64,000 nucleotides of DNA from JAUIAI01 sp041396685 (GCA_041396685.1 JAWKYD010000010.1:186001-250000); one strand, 5' to 3'; numbered from the stretch's first letter, positions 40,247 to 49,691 are shown. Numbers and translations are program-made. Notes: generated by a model from the sequence alone, not told the origin.

Positions 40247-41371
40247 TCAGAGGAAGGTCGCCCGACCGTTCACGAACGTGGCGAAAACGGTGTAGGCGGT
40301 GCTGCCGCCCGCAGTCGTGATCGTGACCGCGAAGGTTGCGGAATTCGCGTCGGCCGCGGTCGTCACGATGCTGGCCTGGGCGCCGGCCGCATCCGTGACC
40401 GTGATCGTGGATCCCACCTGCGGGATGCCGGCCACGACCCGCCACTGACTGAACGACACCGACAGATAGCCGTCATCGACCCGCGTGAGCGCGCTGCCGC
40501 TGACGATCGTGAAATCGTTCTCGTCGGTGTAGGCGGTTTGCAGATTGGAGATTCGCTCGCCATCGATCAGCAGGCTGACCCCGCCGCCGGTGAACGTCAT
40601 GGTCAGCGTGAACGAATCGGGTCCGTAGCTGAGACCGCCGCTACTGCCCGCCAGGGAATCGGCGCTGACGCGTATGGTGCCGGTCAGCCCGGTGCCGGTC
40701 GCGGTGAGTGCATTGGTGATCGTCATCGTCAGCGTGCCGGACAGGCTCGTCAGTCCGGACTGGCTGGCAGTGACGGTCAGATCGTCGTAGGTGATCGTGA
40801 AGCTCGTGCCGGCCGGTATGCCGCCGCCGCCCGAGGCGAACGAGTCTGGCGCGGTAAACGTAACGCTGCCGGTGCAGGCGACGATCACGTCCGTGCCGCT
40901 TTGAAAACCGTCGCCGTTGCCGAAGACGTCGCCGCAGGGCAGCGTCTGAACCGCCTTCGTGAGCCTGGTCGCCGCGATGCGAGCGGTCTTGAGCCAGGGG
41001 CCGCCGTCGGCAGTGGCCGGCGCGATCAGGCTCAGCCCGCCGGTGTTGATCCGCTTGTAGCTCTCGTTGGCGTCGGCCAGCGAACCGTCATTGGCCACCA
41101 GGGCGTCGGCCAGGCGACGGGCCTGATCCGCGTCGTTGACGAGTGTCTTGGTGGCCTCCGTCGGCACCGCGCCCGCGCTGCCGCCGGTGTTGCCGGTACC
41201 GGTGGCGCCACCGCCGCCACCGCAGCCGCCGATCGCGATCAGCGCGCCGAGCAGCCAGCGCGCCGACCAGCGCCGCGCCGCGCCGCGTTCGGACGGCCGA
41301 GCCAACGATGGCTGCGGCTGACACTCGACCCGTTGCACGGTCGGGGAATTGCGCGGGTGCTCGGCTATCAT
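40247..41371 (-). CDS. Hypothetical lipoprotein with Thr/Ser/Gly-rich beta-repeat region
   Basis: The 374-aa protein has an Arg-rich N-terminus, a hydrophobic stretch (WLLGALIAIGGC) and Cys50 followed by a Gly run (GGGGGATGTGNTGG), i.e. a probable lipobox and flexible linker. The remainder is Thr/Ser/Val/Gly-rich, with repeated strand-like units (TFTAPDSFASGGG, SGTLTMTITNALTATGTGLTGTIRVSADSL, VGSTITVTDAAGAQASIVTT), suggesting a beta-sandwich or repeat surface protein. Two Cys (PCGDVFG...VIVACTG) could form a disulfide. The start is uncertain: the ATG at 41371 has no ribosome binding site. No family is recognised. Confidence 0.6.
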   Translation of the reverse strand: MIAEHPRNSPTVQRVECQPQPSLARPSERGAARRWSARWLLGALIAIGGCGGGGGATGTGNTGGSAGAVPTEATKTLVNDADQARRLADALVANDGSLADANESYKRINTGGLSLIAPATADGGPWLKTARIAATRLTKAVQTLPCGDVFGNGDGFQSGTDVIVACTGSVTFTAPDSFASGGGGIPAGTSFTITYDDLTVTASQSGLTSLSGTLTMTITNALTATGTGLTGTIRVSADSLAGSSGGLSYGPDSFTLTMTFTGGGVSLLIDGERISNLQTAYTDENDFTIVSGSALTRVDDGYLSVSFSQWRVVAGIPQVGSTITVTDAAGAQASIVTTAADANSATFAVTITTAGGSTAYTVFATFVNGRATFL

Positions 41372-41530
41372 TGTTGGTCAGTCCAGTGCTCGAACGGTTG
41401 TCTCGGGAGTCGAGGCCGGCGCGGGTCGCAGAACCGCCTGGCCCCGACCAGTTTATCGTTTCTCACGACACTGGCCGCGCCCGCCGGGCTCGACTTCCTT
41501 CTCATCGATTCAGTTTTCCGGGAGACCCGC

Positions 41531-42580
41531 GTGTCTGGCGAAACCGACAAGAACGGGCTGATCTATCCATTCGAGGCCCCGCCGCCCGTCGGCCAGGTGA
41601 CCGAGGTGGCCGACGGCGTGGTCTGGATTCGCATGCCACTGCCGTTCACGCTCGACCACATCAATTTGTGGGGCATTCGTGATGGCGACGGCTGGGCGGT
41701 GGTCGATACCGGCGTGCAGACGCCGGAGACGGTGAGTGCCTGGCAAGCCTTGTTGAAGGGGCCGTTCGGCGGTGCTCCCGTAACCCGGGTCATCGTCACG
41801 CACATGCATCCCGATCACGTCGGCATGGCCGGCTGGCTGACCCGCCGCTTCGAATGCCGGCTCTGGATGACCCGGCTCGAATACCTGACCTGCCGCGTGC
41901 TGGTGGCCGACACCGGCCGGACCGCGCCCGCCGATGGTGTCGAGTTCTACCGGCGTGCCGGTTGGGACGCCGACTCGCTCGAGACCTATCGCACCCGCTT
42001 CGGTGGTTTCGGACGCCACGTCTATCAGCTGCCCGACAGCTATCGGCGCGTGGTCGACGGGGAAGTGATACGCATCGGAGCGCACGACTGGCGGGTGATC
42101 GTGGGTATGGGCCACTCCCCCGAGCACGCCTGCCTGGTGTGCGAGGAACTCGGCGTGCTGGTGTCGGGTGACCAGGTGCTGCCGCGCATCTCGTCCAACG
42201 TATCCGTGTTCCCGACCGAGCCCGATGCCGATCCGCTCGACGACTGGCTGTCGTCTCTTTCGTTGGTGCGCGAGCAGGTCGGCGACGAAATCCTCGTGTT
42301 GCCGGCTCACAATGCGCCGTTTCGCGGTCTGCACGCGCGCCTGGATGCGCTGCAGCGCGGCCACAGGGTCTCGCTCGAACGCCTGCTGCGCACCCTGAGC
42401 CAGCCGCGCCGCGCGATCGACGTCTTCGGCGCTCTGTTCGCGCGCCGCATCGATCCGGAATCCGGGCTGCTCGGCATGGCAACCGGCGAGGCGCTCGCGC
42501 ACCTCAATCATCTGCGCCATGCCGGCCTGATCGTCGCCGAGCCCGATGCGCAAGGCGTGCTCTGGTATCGGGCGGCCTGA
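41531..42580 (+). CDS. MBL-fold metallo-hydrolase
   Basis: The 349-aa protein starts with GTG (VSGETDKNGLIYPFEAPPPV), with GGGAG 7 nt upstream. It carries the beta-lactamase-fold metal motifs THMHPDHVGMAG, GMGHSPEHACLV, VSGDQVLPRIS and LPAHNAPF, and a C-terminal winged-helix-like region (residues ~270-349: ALAHLNHLRHAGLIVAEPD) typical of the LACTB2/RNase-like or glyoxalase-II-related clade. The plus-strand frame is open about 1 kb further upstream, but that part is the complement of the lipoprotein gene. The substrate is unknown; LACTB2-type enzymes act on RNA or thioesters. Confidence 0.88.
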   Translation: MSGETDKNGLIYPFEAPPPVGQVTEVADGVVWIRMPLPFTLDHINLWGIRDGDGWAVVDTGVQTPETVSAWQALLKGPFGGAPVTRVIVTHMHPDHVGMAGWLTRRFECRLWMTRLEYLTCRVLVADTGRTAPADGVEFYRRAGWDADSLETYRTRFGGFGRHVYQLPDSYRRVVDGEVIRIGAHDWRVIVGMGHSPEHACLVCEELGVLVSGDQVLPRISSNVSVFPTEPDADPLDDWLSSLSLVREQVGDEILVLPAHNAPFRGLHARLDALQRGHRVSLERLLRTLSQPRRAIDVFGALFARRIDPESGLLGMATGEALAHLNHLRHAGLIVAEPDAQGVLWYRAA

Positions 42581-42601
42581 CGCGAAGCCGTCCCGGCGGT
42601 C

Positions 42602-42925
42602 TCAGAGCCCTGGCCCCCATGGCGCGGCCAGCATCAGTTTGTTGTTCTGCGCCAGCAACAGCGGCCTGAGCTTGGCGGCGAAGGCCATGAAACCCTGATC
42701 GGCATACACGCGTGCCCAGTGCGCCCGACGGGCGTTGTCGTCATCGAACTTCCACACGTGGATCAGCTGATTCAGTGCGCCGATGTCGCCCGTGAAATAG
42801 GCGACCAGATTGGCGTCGAAGCCACCGGCCTTCAGCGCCGGAAAGCCTTCGCTGCTGTAAAGGGACACGACCTCGCTCATCTTGCCGACGACGACATCGT
42901 AGGTTCTCAGTTCATAGATCGCCAT
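42602..42925 (-). CDS. NIPSNAP family protein
   Basis: The 107-aa protein MAIYELRTYDVVVGKMSEVV... has the NIPSNAP/ferredoxin-like alpha-beta fold pattern: the initial YELRTY strand, 'YFTGDIGALNQLIHVWKFDD' and 'RRAHWARVYADQGFMAFAAKLRPLLLAQNNKLM'. The length is that of a single domain. Bacterial members are small cytoplasmic proteins of unknown activity, often near catabolic enzymes. It converges with the MBL-fold gene (21 nt between stops). Confidence 0.92.
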   Translation of the reverse strand: MAIYELRTYDVVVGKMSEVVSLYSSEGFPALKAGGFDANLVAYFTGDIGALNQLIHVWKFDDDNARRAHWARVYADQGFMAFAAKLRPLLLAQNNKLMLAAPWGPGL

Positions 42926-43131
42926 GGAAATGCTCCGGTTTGCTCGAGCGCCGGATGGTACGCCGCTGCGCGCCAGGCCCGTCCGCCCCCGCCGAACCCC
43001 GCCTCGGCGGCATTGCCGGGTGAATCATCTCTGCCCGAGGTCGTCCAACAGGCTGCGATGGCTGCGGGTGTGGGAAAATGCCGGCTTTTGCTCGATCGAA
43101 CCGCGCTTGCGGTCTGAGTCAAGGAGAGGGC

Positions 43132-44166
43132 ATGCTCAACGAGATTCGAACGTTTGGCCTGGCAATTGCGCTAGGCCTCGCATCGGCTGGCGCGCCGGCC
43201 GCCGAGATCACGGGCGCGGGTGCGTCCTTCCCGGCGCCCGTCTACGCCCAGTGGGCCGAGGAATACAAGGCGGCCACCGGCAACGCGCTCAACTATCAGG
43301 CGATCGGCTCGGGCGGCGGCATCAAGCAGATCAAGGTCAAGACCGTCGATTTCGGCGCCACCGATGCGCCGCTCGATGGTAAGCAGCTCGACCGCGGCGG
43401 GCTGGTGCAGTTCCCGGCGATCATCGGCGGCGTGGTCCTGGTGGCCAATGTCGGCGCCGAGCCGGGCGCGCTGACGCTGTCGGGCCCAGTGGTGGCGGCC
43501 ATCTACAAGGGCGAGATCAAAAACTGGAACGATGCGCGCGTCGCCGCGCTCAATCCGGGCCTGTCGTTGCCGGCCGATCCGATCACGGTCGTCTACCGCA
43601 GCGATTCGTCGGGCACGACCGCGGTGTTCACCGAGTATTGCGCGGCGACAGATCCGTCGTTCGAGTCGGCGGTCGGCGCGGGCAAGACGGTCAAGTGGCC
43701 CACCGGCATCGGCGGTAAGGGAAATGCCGGTGTGGCCGCCAACGTCATGAAGCTCAAGAACTCGATCGGCTATGTCGAGTACGCCTACGCCAAGCAGAAC
43801 CGGTTGGCTCATGCGGCCATGATCAATGCGGCCGGCAACCGGGTGCAGCCGGGCGCCGACACGTTCTCGGCCGCGGCCGACGGCGCGAACTGGAAGGCAC
43901 AGCCGGGTTTCGGCATCAGCCTGAACGATCAGGCCGCACCGCAGGCCTGGCCGATCACCGCGGCGAGTTTCATCCTCATGCACGCCAAGGTCGACGATGC
44001 CGCCCGCGCCACCGAGGTGCTGCGATTCTTCGACTGGGCGTTCGCCAAGGGCGCCGATGCGGCCCGCGCGCTCGATTACGTTCCCTTGCCCGATTCCACG
44101 ATCGCGCTCGTGCGTGATGCCTGGCAGGCGATCCAAGGTCCCGACGGAAAACCCCTGAAACCGTGA
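43132..44166 (+). CDS. pstS: Phosphate ABC transporter substrate-binding protein
   Basis: The 344-aa protein starts MLNEIRTFGLAIALGLASAG with a Sec signal. The mature part begins AEITGAGASFPAPVYAQWAEEYKAATGNALNYQAIGSGGGIKQI, the phosphate-binding loops of PstS, and continues with YRSDSSGTTAVFTEYC. AAGGAGAG lies before the ATG at 43132. It is the periplasmic receptor of the pst system and the first gene of pstSCAB-phoU. No convincing Pho box was seen upstream, in contrast to phoB. Confidence 0.96.
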   Translation: MLNEIRTFGLAIALGLASAGAPAAEITGAGASFPAPVYAQWAEEYKAATGNALNYQAIGSGGGIKQIKVKTVDFGATDAPLDGKQLDRGGLVQFPAIIGGVVLVANVGAEPGALTLSGPVVAAIYKGEIKNWNDARVAALNPGLSLPADPITVVYRSDSSGTTAVFTEYCAATDPSFESAVGAGKTVKWPTGIGGKGNAGVAANVMKLKNSIGYVEYAYAKQNRLAHAAMINAAGNRVQPGADTFSAAADGANWKAQPGFGISLNDQAAPQAWPITAASFILMHAKVDDAARATEVLRFFDWAFAKGADAARALDYVPLPDSTIALVRDAWQAIQGPDGKPLKP

Positions 44167-45134
44167 AGATGGCGGCCATCGCGCCGGCCGCTGCCGCCGA
44201 CGACCAGCGCCTGCTGGCTCGGATCAGACGATTCGCCTGGCAAGACCGACTTTTCGTCATCACCTTGTTCGCGTTGGCGAGCCTGGTGCTGGTGGTGCTG
44301 GCCGGCATCCTGCTCGCGCTCGTGCGCGAGGCCTGGCCGGCCATCGAAGAGTACGGTTTCGGATTTCTGTTCTCCAGCGATTGGAGTCCGTCCGATGACG
44401 AATACGGCGCGCTGATCGCGATCTACGGCACCCTGGTCAGCTCGGCGATCGCGCTGCTGCTGGCGGTGCCGCTGAGCTTCGGCATCGCCGTGTTCCTGAC
44501 CGAGACCTGCCCGCTCTGGTTGCGCCGTCCGCTGGGCACCGCGATCGAACTGCTGGCCGGCGTGCCCTCGATCATCTATGGCATCTGGGGCCTGTTCGTG
44601 CTCGCACCCTTGCTGCAGAACACGATCCAGCCCTGGCTCGGCGCCACCGGCCTGCCGCTGTTCTCCGGCCCGCCGTTGGGAGTCGGTCTGCTCACCGCCG
44701 GCCTGGTGTTGTCGCTGATGATCATTCCGTTCATCGCCGCGGTGATGCGCGACGTTTTCGAGACCGTGCCGCCCGTGCTCAAGGAATCGGCCTACGGTCT
44801 GGGCTGCACCACCTGGGAGGTGATCCGCCACGTGGTGCTGCCGCACACGCGCATCGGCGTGATCGGCGGCGTGATGCTCGGCCTGGGGCGTGCGCTCGGC
44901 GAGACCATGGCGGTCACCTTCGTGATCGGCAACGCCAACCGCATCTCGGGCAGCCTGTTCGCGCCAGGCAATTCCATCGCCTCCACGCTGGCCAACGAGT
45001 TCGCCGAGGCCGATCCCGACCTGCACGTGCCCTCGCTCTACCTGCTCGGATTGATCCTGTTCGCGATCACCTTCGTCGTTCTGGCGGCGGCGCGCTGGCT
45101 GACGCGGCGTGGTGAACGCCAGCGGGGCAGCTGA
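44163..45134 (+). CDS. pstC: Phosphate ABC transporter permease PstC
   Basis: The 323-aa protein has six hydrophobic helices and the ABC permease loop (EAAxxxG-type: 'LKESAYGLGCTTWEVIRHVVLPHTRIGVIGGVMLGLGRALGETMAVTFVIGN'). It begins with GTG overlapping the pstS stop; an ATG at 44169 is an alternative start. It pairs with PstA to form the inner-membrane channel. Confidence 0.95.
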   Translation: MKMAAIAPAAAADDQRLLARIRRFAWQDRLFVITLFALASLVLVVLAGILLALVREAWPAIEEYGFGFLFSSDWSPSDDEYGALIAIYGTLVSSAIALLLAVPLSFGIAVFLTETCPLWLRRPLGTAIELLAGVPSIIYGIWGLFVLAPLLQNTIQPWLGATGLPLFSGPPLGVGLLTAGLVLSLMIIPFIAAVMRDVFETVPPVLKESAYGLGCTTWEVIRHVVLPHTRIGVIGGVMLGLGRALGETMAVTFVIGNANRISGSLFAPGNSIASTLANEFAEADPDLHVPSLYLLGLILFAITFVVLAAARWLTRRGERQRGS

Positions 45135-45135
45135 C

Positions 45136-45981
45136 ATGGACGCCACGCGCTATCAGCGTCGTCTCTGGATCAACCGCGTCGGCATGAGTCTGTCGGCCCT
45201 GGCCATGGTGTCGGGCCTGGTCGGATTGGCCTGGATTCTGTTCACCCTGTTCGCCAATGGTCTGGCGGCGATCGACTGGGCCTTGTTCTCGGAGTCCACG
45301 CCGGCGCCCGGTTCCGACGGAGGCGGGCTGCTCAACGCGATCGTCGGCAGCCTCATGATGGTGCTCGTGTCGATGCTGGTGGCCACGCCGCTGGGCGTGA
45401 TGACCGGCATCTATCTGGCCGAGTACGGCTCACGCTCGCGCATCGCCCGGGCCACCCGCTTCGTCACCGACATCATGCTGTCGGCCCCGTCGATCGTCAT
45501 CGGCCTGTTCGTCTATGCGATCGCGGTGGCCACGGTGCGCCATTTCTCGGGTTGGGCCGGCGCGCTCGCGCTGGGCCTGATCGCCCTGCCGGTCATCGTG
45601 CGCACCACCGAGAACATGCTGCTGCTGGTGCCCGGCGGACTGCGCGAGGCGGCGTTTGCGCTCGGTGCGCCACGCTGGAAGGTGAATCTGTCGGTGGCCC
45701 TGCGCGCCGCTCGGGGCGGGGTCATCACCGGGGTACTGCTGGCCACCGCGCGCATCATCGGCGAAACCGCGCCGCTGCTGTTCACGGCGCTGAACAACCA
45801 GTTCTTCACCGCCGATCTGTCCAAGCCCATGGCCAATCTTCCGGTCGTGATCTACAACTTCGCGATGAGCCCCTACGAGAACTGGCAGCGTCTGGCCTGG
45901 GCCGGCGCCGCGCTGATCGCGCTGATCGTACTGGCGCTCAATATCGCGGCGCGGACGCTCTTCTCGGGAGGTCGGCGATGA
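45136..45981 (+). CDS. pstA: Phosphate ABC transporter permease PstA
   Basis: The 281-aa protein starts MDATRYQRRLWINRVGMSLS, one base after the pstC stop. It has six helices and the permease motif 'LREAAFALGAPRWKVNLSVALRAARGGVITGVLLATARIIGETAPLLFTAL', typical of PstA. A GTG at 45109 would extend the frame into pstC and is less likely. Confidence 0.95.
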   Translation: MDATRYQRRLWINRVGMSLSALAMVSGLVGLAWILFTLFANGLAAIDWALFSESTPAPGSDGGGLLNAIVGSLMMVLVSMLVATPLGVMTGIYLAEYGSRSRIARATRFVTDIMLSAPSIVIGLFVYAIAVATVRHFSGWAGALALGLIALPVIVRTTENMLLLVPGGLREAAFALGAPRWKVNLSVALRAARGGVITGVLLATARIIGETAPLLFTALNNQFFTADLSKPMANLPVVIYNFAMSPYENWQRLAWAGAALIALIVLALNIAARTLFSGGRR

Positions 45982-46054
45982 CGTCCCCGCCCGGCGCGAC
46001 GTTTGCGCCCGCTGCGCGCGCCGCCCGCTTCGCTCAACCGGATCCGGAGACCTG

Positions 46055-46864
46055 ATGGCATCGGCCGAAACCATCGACATCACCGAGGCGCGACCATCGG
46101 TTGCCGCCGACGGCCCGGTGATGGACGTTCGTCACCTGAACTTTTTCTATCGCGATTTTCGTGCGCTGACCGATGTCAATCTGACCCTGTCGCGCAATCG
46201 CGTGACCGCGTTCATCGGTCCATCCGGATGTGGCAAGTCGACGCTGCTGCGCACCTTCAACCGGATGTTCGATCTGTACCCGGGCCAACGCGCCGAAGGC
46301 GAGATCCTGTTTCGCGGCCGCAATGTTCTCGACCGGCGCCAGGACGTCAATCTGCTGCGTGCCAAGGTCGGCATGGTGTTCCAGAAGCCGACGCCGTTTC
46401 CGATGAGCATCTACGAGAACATCGCGTTCGGCGTGCGGCTCTACGAGAGCATGGACGCCCGCGCGATGTCCGAACGGGTGGAGTGGGCGCTGCGCAAGGC
46501 GGCGCTCTGGGACGAAGTCAAGGACAAGCTGGGCCAGAGCGGGCAGAGCCTGTCGGGCGGCCAGCAGCAGCGTCTGTGCATCGCGCGCATGGTTGCGGTG
46601 CGGCCAGAGGTCTTGCTGCTCGACGAACCGACCAGCGCCCTCGACCCGATCTCGACCGCCAAGATCGAGGAGTTGATCCATGAACTCAAGAACGACTACA
46701 CGATCGCGATCGTCACGCATAACATGCAGCAAGCGGCGCGCGTCTCCGATTTCACCGCTTATATGTACCTTGGCGAACTGATCGAGTTCGGCAACACCGA
46801 CGAAATCTTCGTCAAGCCGCGGCGCAAGGAAACCGAGGACTACATCACCGGACGCTTCGGCTGA
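46055..46864 (+). CDS. pstB: Phosphate ABC transporter ATP-binding protein PstB
   Basis: The 269-aa protein has Walker A GPSGCGKST, Q-loop 'VGMVFQKPTPFPMSIYENIAFGVRL', signature LSGGQQQRLCIARM, Walker B LLLDEPTSALDP and the switch His in IVTHNMQQA. FYRDFRAL and the FQKPTPFP-type Q-loop are specific for PstB. A 73-nt gap separates it from pstA. Confidence 0.97.
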   Translation: MASAETIDITEARPSVAADGPVMDVRHLNFFYRDFRALTDVNLTLSRNRVTAFIGPSGCGKSTLLRTFNRMFDLYPGQRAEGEILFRGRNVLDRRQDVNLLRAKVGMVFQKPTPFPMSIYENIAFGVRLYESMDARAMSERVEWALRKAALWDEVKDKLGQSGQSLSGGQQQRLCIARMVAVRPEVLLLDEPTSALDPISTAKIEELIHELKNDYTIAIVTHNMQQAARVSDFTAYMYLGELIEFGNTDEIFVKPRRKETEDYITGRFG

Positions 46865-46884
46865 GCCGGCAGAGGATCCAAACC

Positions 46885-47580
46885 ATGGAACACACCAACT
46901 CCAAGTTCGACATCGAACTCGAGTCCCTGCGGGTCGAGGCCACCAGCATGGCCGGCCTCGTCGAGCGCCAGTTCAGCCGCGCGGTGCGTGCCCTGCTCGA
47001 GGGTGATCTCGACCTGATCGCGCAAGTTCTCGAGGACGAAGCCGAGGTCAACCGCATGCACGTCAAGACCGACCTGCACTGCAACAAGATGATCGCCACC
47101 ATGCAGCCGATCGCCGTCGATCTTCGCGAGATCATCGGTGTGCTGCACATGAACAATGATTTCGAGCGCATCGGCGACGAGGCCAAGAAGATCGCCAAGA
47201 AGGCGCGCGCGCTTCGTGGGCGCACCCTGCCGATCGCCCTCGAGCGGCTCGACACGATGGGCCGCATCGTCAGCGAGATGCTGCTCGCCGCAGTCGATGC
47301 CTACGTGCGCCAGGATGTCACCGTGGCCGCGCAGCTCAAGGCCCGCGACAAAGACGTCGACGCCTTGCGCGACGAACTGCAGGCCGACATGGTCAGTGCG
47401 ATGGCGGGCTCGCCGGAGACGGTCACCGAATGCCTGTCGCTGATCTTCGTCGTGCAGTCGATCGAGCGCATCGGTGACCACGCGAAGAACGTTGCCGAAT
47501 ACGTGGTCACCGTGGTTTCGGGGGTCGATCCGCGCCATCCACGCAGCATGGCCGCAGCTGTGCAGGGGCCGACCTCCTGA
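46885..47580 (+). CDS. phoU: Phosphate-signalling regulator PhoU
   Basis: The 231-aa all-helical protein contains two PhoU three-helix bundles with the metal-binding E/D motifs (HMNNDFERIGDEAKKIAKKA and 'FVVQSIERIGDHAKNVAEYVV'). It relays the Pst transporter state to PhoR and represses the Pho regulon when phosphate is ample. It is the last gene of pstSCAB-phoU and faces phoR across a 39-bp convergent gap. Confidence 0.97.
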   Translation: MEHTNSKFDIELESLRVEATSMAGLVERQFSRAVRALLEGDLDLIAQVLEDEAEVNRMHVKTDLHCNKMIATMQPIAVDLREIIGVLHMNNDFERIGDEAKKIAKKARALRGRTLPIALERLDTMGRIVSEMLLAAVDAYVRQDVTVAAQLKARDKDVDALRDELQADMVSAMAGSPETVTECLSLIFVVQSIERIGDHAKNVAEYVVTVVSGVDPRHPRSMAAAVQGPTS

Positions 47581-47619
47581 GCATTGCGCCGCTTCGAACG
47601 GCACGGGCCGGTCGGCCGA

Positions 47620-48936
47620 TCAGGCCGCCGCGCCGAGTTTTGCGGCATCACCCTCGGGCAGCGCGCGTACCCGGCTGCCCGGCAAAATCAGGCTGAAGCG
47701 CGAGCCCTTGCCGGGCTGACTCTCGATGTGCAGATTGCCGCCGTGACGGCTGGCGATCCGCTTGACGATCGCCAGGCCCAGACCGGTACCGCCGGTCGAG
47801 CGCGAGCGCGCCTGGTCGACCCGGTAGAAGCGTTCGGTCAGGCGCGGCAGGTGGTCGGCGGCGATGCCGATGCCGTCGTCCTCGACCGAGATCCAGAGAT
47901 CGCTGTCGCGCCGCGCGCAGGCGAGCCGGATGTGACCGCCGGCCGGTGTGTAGCGCACCGCGTTCGTGAGCAGGTTGCGGATCGCGCTCTCGATCTCGCT
48001 GGCCCGGCCGACCACGGCGAGCGCGGTCGGCGCGACCACGGTGATGTCGTGATCGTCGCCCGACAAGGCACGGGCCTCGGCGCCCAGGTGCTCGAACAAT
48101 ATCGCCAGCTCCAGCACTTCGTCGTCGCGTCGCTCGGGGCCGTGTTCCAGGCTCGACAGCGTCAGCAGGTCGGACACCAGGCGCTGCATGGTGCGGCTCT
48201 GGCGCACGATGTTGTGCAGGTATTCCTGGCGCTTGGCGGCATCCAGATCGAGGTCGATCATGGTTTCGGCAAAGCCGCTGATCACGGTGACCGGCGTGCG
48301 GATCTCGTGCGACACATTGGCCACGAAATCGCTGCGCATCCGGTCCAGACGCGCCTGCTGGGTGATGTCGCGGCAGATCAGCAGGCGCCGGTCGTCCTCC
48401 AGCGGATGCAGGCGGATCTCGTGCATCTTGCCCGGATGGTTCGAGAGTTCGATGCGCAGTGGTCGCTGTGCAGCGCGCTCGGCCAGGTAAGCGCCGAACT
48501 CTGGTTCGCGTATGAACTGCTGCACGGGCCGGCGCGCACCCAGATAGCCGAACAGTTCCTGGGCCGCCTGGTTGTGCCACTCGAGCTGGTCGCGCGGGCC
48601 GAGCAGGATCAGCGCATCGGGCAACCAGTCCACGATCGAGCGCGCGGTTGCGGCATCGCGGCCGAGTGCCCGCCGCGCGTCGGCTTCGCCCTGTGCGAAG
48701 CGGGCGATGCGATCGAACAGGCGGCCCCAGAACAGCGGCGCGGCGGGCACGTCTCGCGAACCCGGTGTGGACGCCCAGCGGTAGAGGCCTTCGAGAAGCC
48801 AGGCATTGGCCAACACCGCGACCAGCAGCACGAAGGCCAGAAAGAGCGCGGCCCAGAGCGGCGAGAACCACCAGCCTGCCAAGCCGGCGAGCGCCAGTAC
48901 GGCGACCAGCGCGAACGCGAGATCGGTGCCGAACAT
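47620..48936 (-). CDS. phoR: Phosphate regulon sensor histidine kinase PhoR
   Basis: The 438-aa protein has two N-terminal hydrophobic helices (LAFALVAVLALAGLAGWWFSPLWAALFLAFVLLVAVLANAWLL), a PAS domain (~95-195), an H-box (FVANVSHEIRTPVTVISGFAETM), and an ATPase domain with N-box 'IRNLLTNAVRYTP', G1 'VEDDGIGIAADHLPRLTERFYRVD' and 'GGTGLGLAIVKRI'. The ATG overlaps the phoB stop by one base, so the two are co-transcribed. It phosphorylates PhoB under phosphate limitation. Confidence 0.95.
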   Translation of the reverse strand: MFGTDLAFALVAVLALAGLAGWWFSPLWAALFLAFVLLVAVLANAWLLEGLYRWASTPGSRDVPAAPLFWGRLFDRIARFAQGEADARRALGRDAATARSIVDWLPDALILLGPRDQLEWHNQAAQELFGYLGARRPVQQFIREPEFGAYLAERAAQRPLRIELSNHPGKMHEIRLHPLEDDRRLLICRDITQQARLDRMRSDFVANVSHEIRTPVTVISGFAETMIDLDLDAAKRQEYLHNIVRQSRTMQRLVSDLLTLSSLEHGPERRDDEVLELAILFEHLGAEARALSGDDHDITVVAPTALAVVGRASEIESAIRNLLTNAVRYTPAGGHIRLACARRDSDLWISVEDDGIGIAADHLPRLTERFYRVDQARSRSTGGTGLGLAIVKRIASRHGGNLHIESQPGKGSRFSLILPGSRVRALPEGDAAKLGAAA

Positions 48937-49628
48937 CAGTCGGGCGCGAATCGGTAGCCGCCGCCGCGCACGGTCTCGATCAGTCGATCCAGCCCGACCT
49001 CACGCAGGGCCAGCCGCAGCCGGCGGATGTGGACATCGACCGTGCGCTCCTCGACGAACACGCTGTCGCCCCAGACGATGTCGAGCAAGCGCGCGCGCGT
49101 CAGCACACGCTCGGGATTGCGCATGAACGCTGCCAGCAGGCGGAACTCGGTCGGGCTGAGTTCGATGCGCTGACCGGCGCCGAACACGCGGCGGGTGGCC
49201 GCCTCCAGGCGCAGGCCGCCGCCCTCGAGGGTTTCGTCATCGCTCGCGCCCTTGTCGCCGGCACGGCGCAACAGCGCCTTCAGGCGGGCGATCAGCTCGC
49301 GTGGCGAGAACGGCTTGGTCAGGTAGTCGTCGATGCCGACGTCGAAGCCCTGAAGTTTGTCGCCCTCGGTGGAACGCGCGGTCAGCATGATGATCGGCAG
49401 CGACCGGGTGTTTTCGGAGTCGCGCAGATCGCGCGCCAGTTGCACGCCCGATTGGCCGGGCAGCATCCAGTCGAGCACGATGACATCGGGCGGCTCCAGG
49501 GCAATGAGGGACTTGGCGGCCGCGGCATCGGGCGCCTCGGACACCTTGAAGCCGTTGTGACGCAGATTGACCGCGACCAGCTCGCGAATGGCGGGTTCGT
49601 CCTCGACGACCAGAACGCGTTCGTTCAA
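48936..49628 (-). CDS. phoB: Phosphate response regulator PhoB
   Basis: The 230-aa protein starts at TTG 49628 (LNERVLVVEDEPAIRELVAV), preceded by AGGTG. The upstream in-frame extension has no domain, and 230 aa is the normal PhoB length. It has a receiver domain (VVEDE, D in VIVLDWMLPGQSG, YLTKPFSPREL) and an OmpR-type winged HTH (ELSPTEFRLLAAFMRNPERVLTRARLLDIVWGDSVFVEERTVDVHIRRLRLAL). The Pho box at 49674-49691 indicates autoregulation. Confidence 0.95.
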   Translation of the reverse strand: MNERVLVVEDEPAIRELVAVNLRHNGFKVSEAPDAAAAKSLIALEPPDVIVLDWMLPGQSGVQLARDLRDSENTRSLPIIMLTARSTEGDKLQGFDVGIDDYLTKPFSPRELIARLKALLRRAGDKGASDDETLEGGGLRLEAATRRVFGAGQRIELSPTEFRLLAAFMRNPERVLTRARLLDIVWGDSVFVEERTVDVHIRRLRLALREVGLDRLIETVRGGGYRFAPD

Positions 49629-49657
49629 AGCAACACCTGGAACCTGGGAATCCGGAC

Positions 49658-49691
49658 AATGTAAGAGACCATTGTGACATCCCCATGACAT
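49658..49691 (-). promoter_or_regulatory. Pho box and -10 element of phoB
   Basis: On the minus strand ATGTCAT (49691-49685), GGGG, and ATGTCAC (49680-49674) make the two 7-bp half-sites with 4-bp spacing of a Pho box. TACATT (49663-49658) follows after 10 bases as the -10. The TTG start is 29 nt further on. Confidence 0.85.

Noticed and set aside
40538..41530. N-terminal extension of the MBL-fold hydrolase by about 330 residues
   Set aside because: This part is antisense to the lipoprotein gene and is Gly/Arg-rich. A GTG with a good ribosome binding site at 41531 gives a normal-length enzyme.
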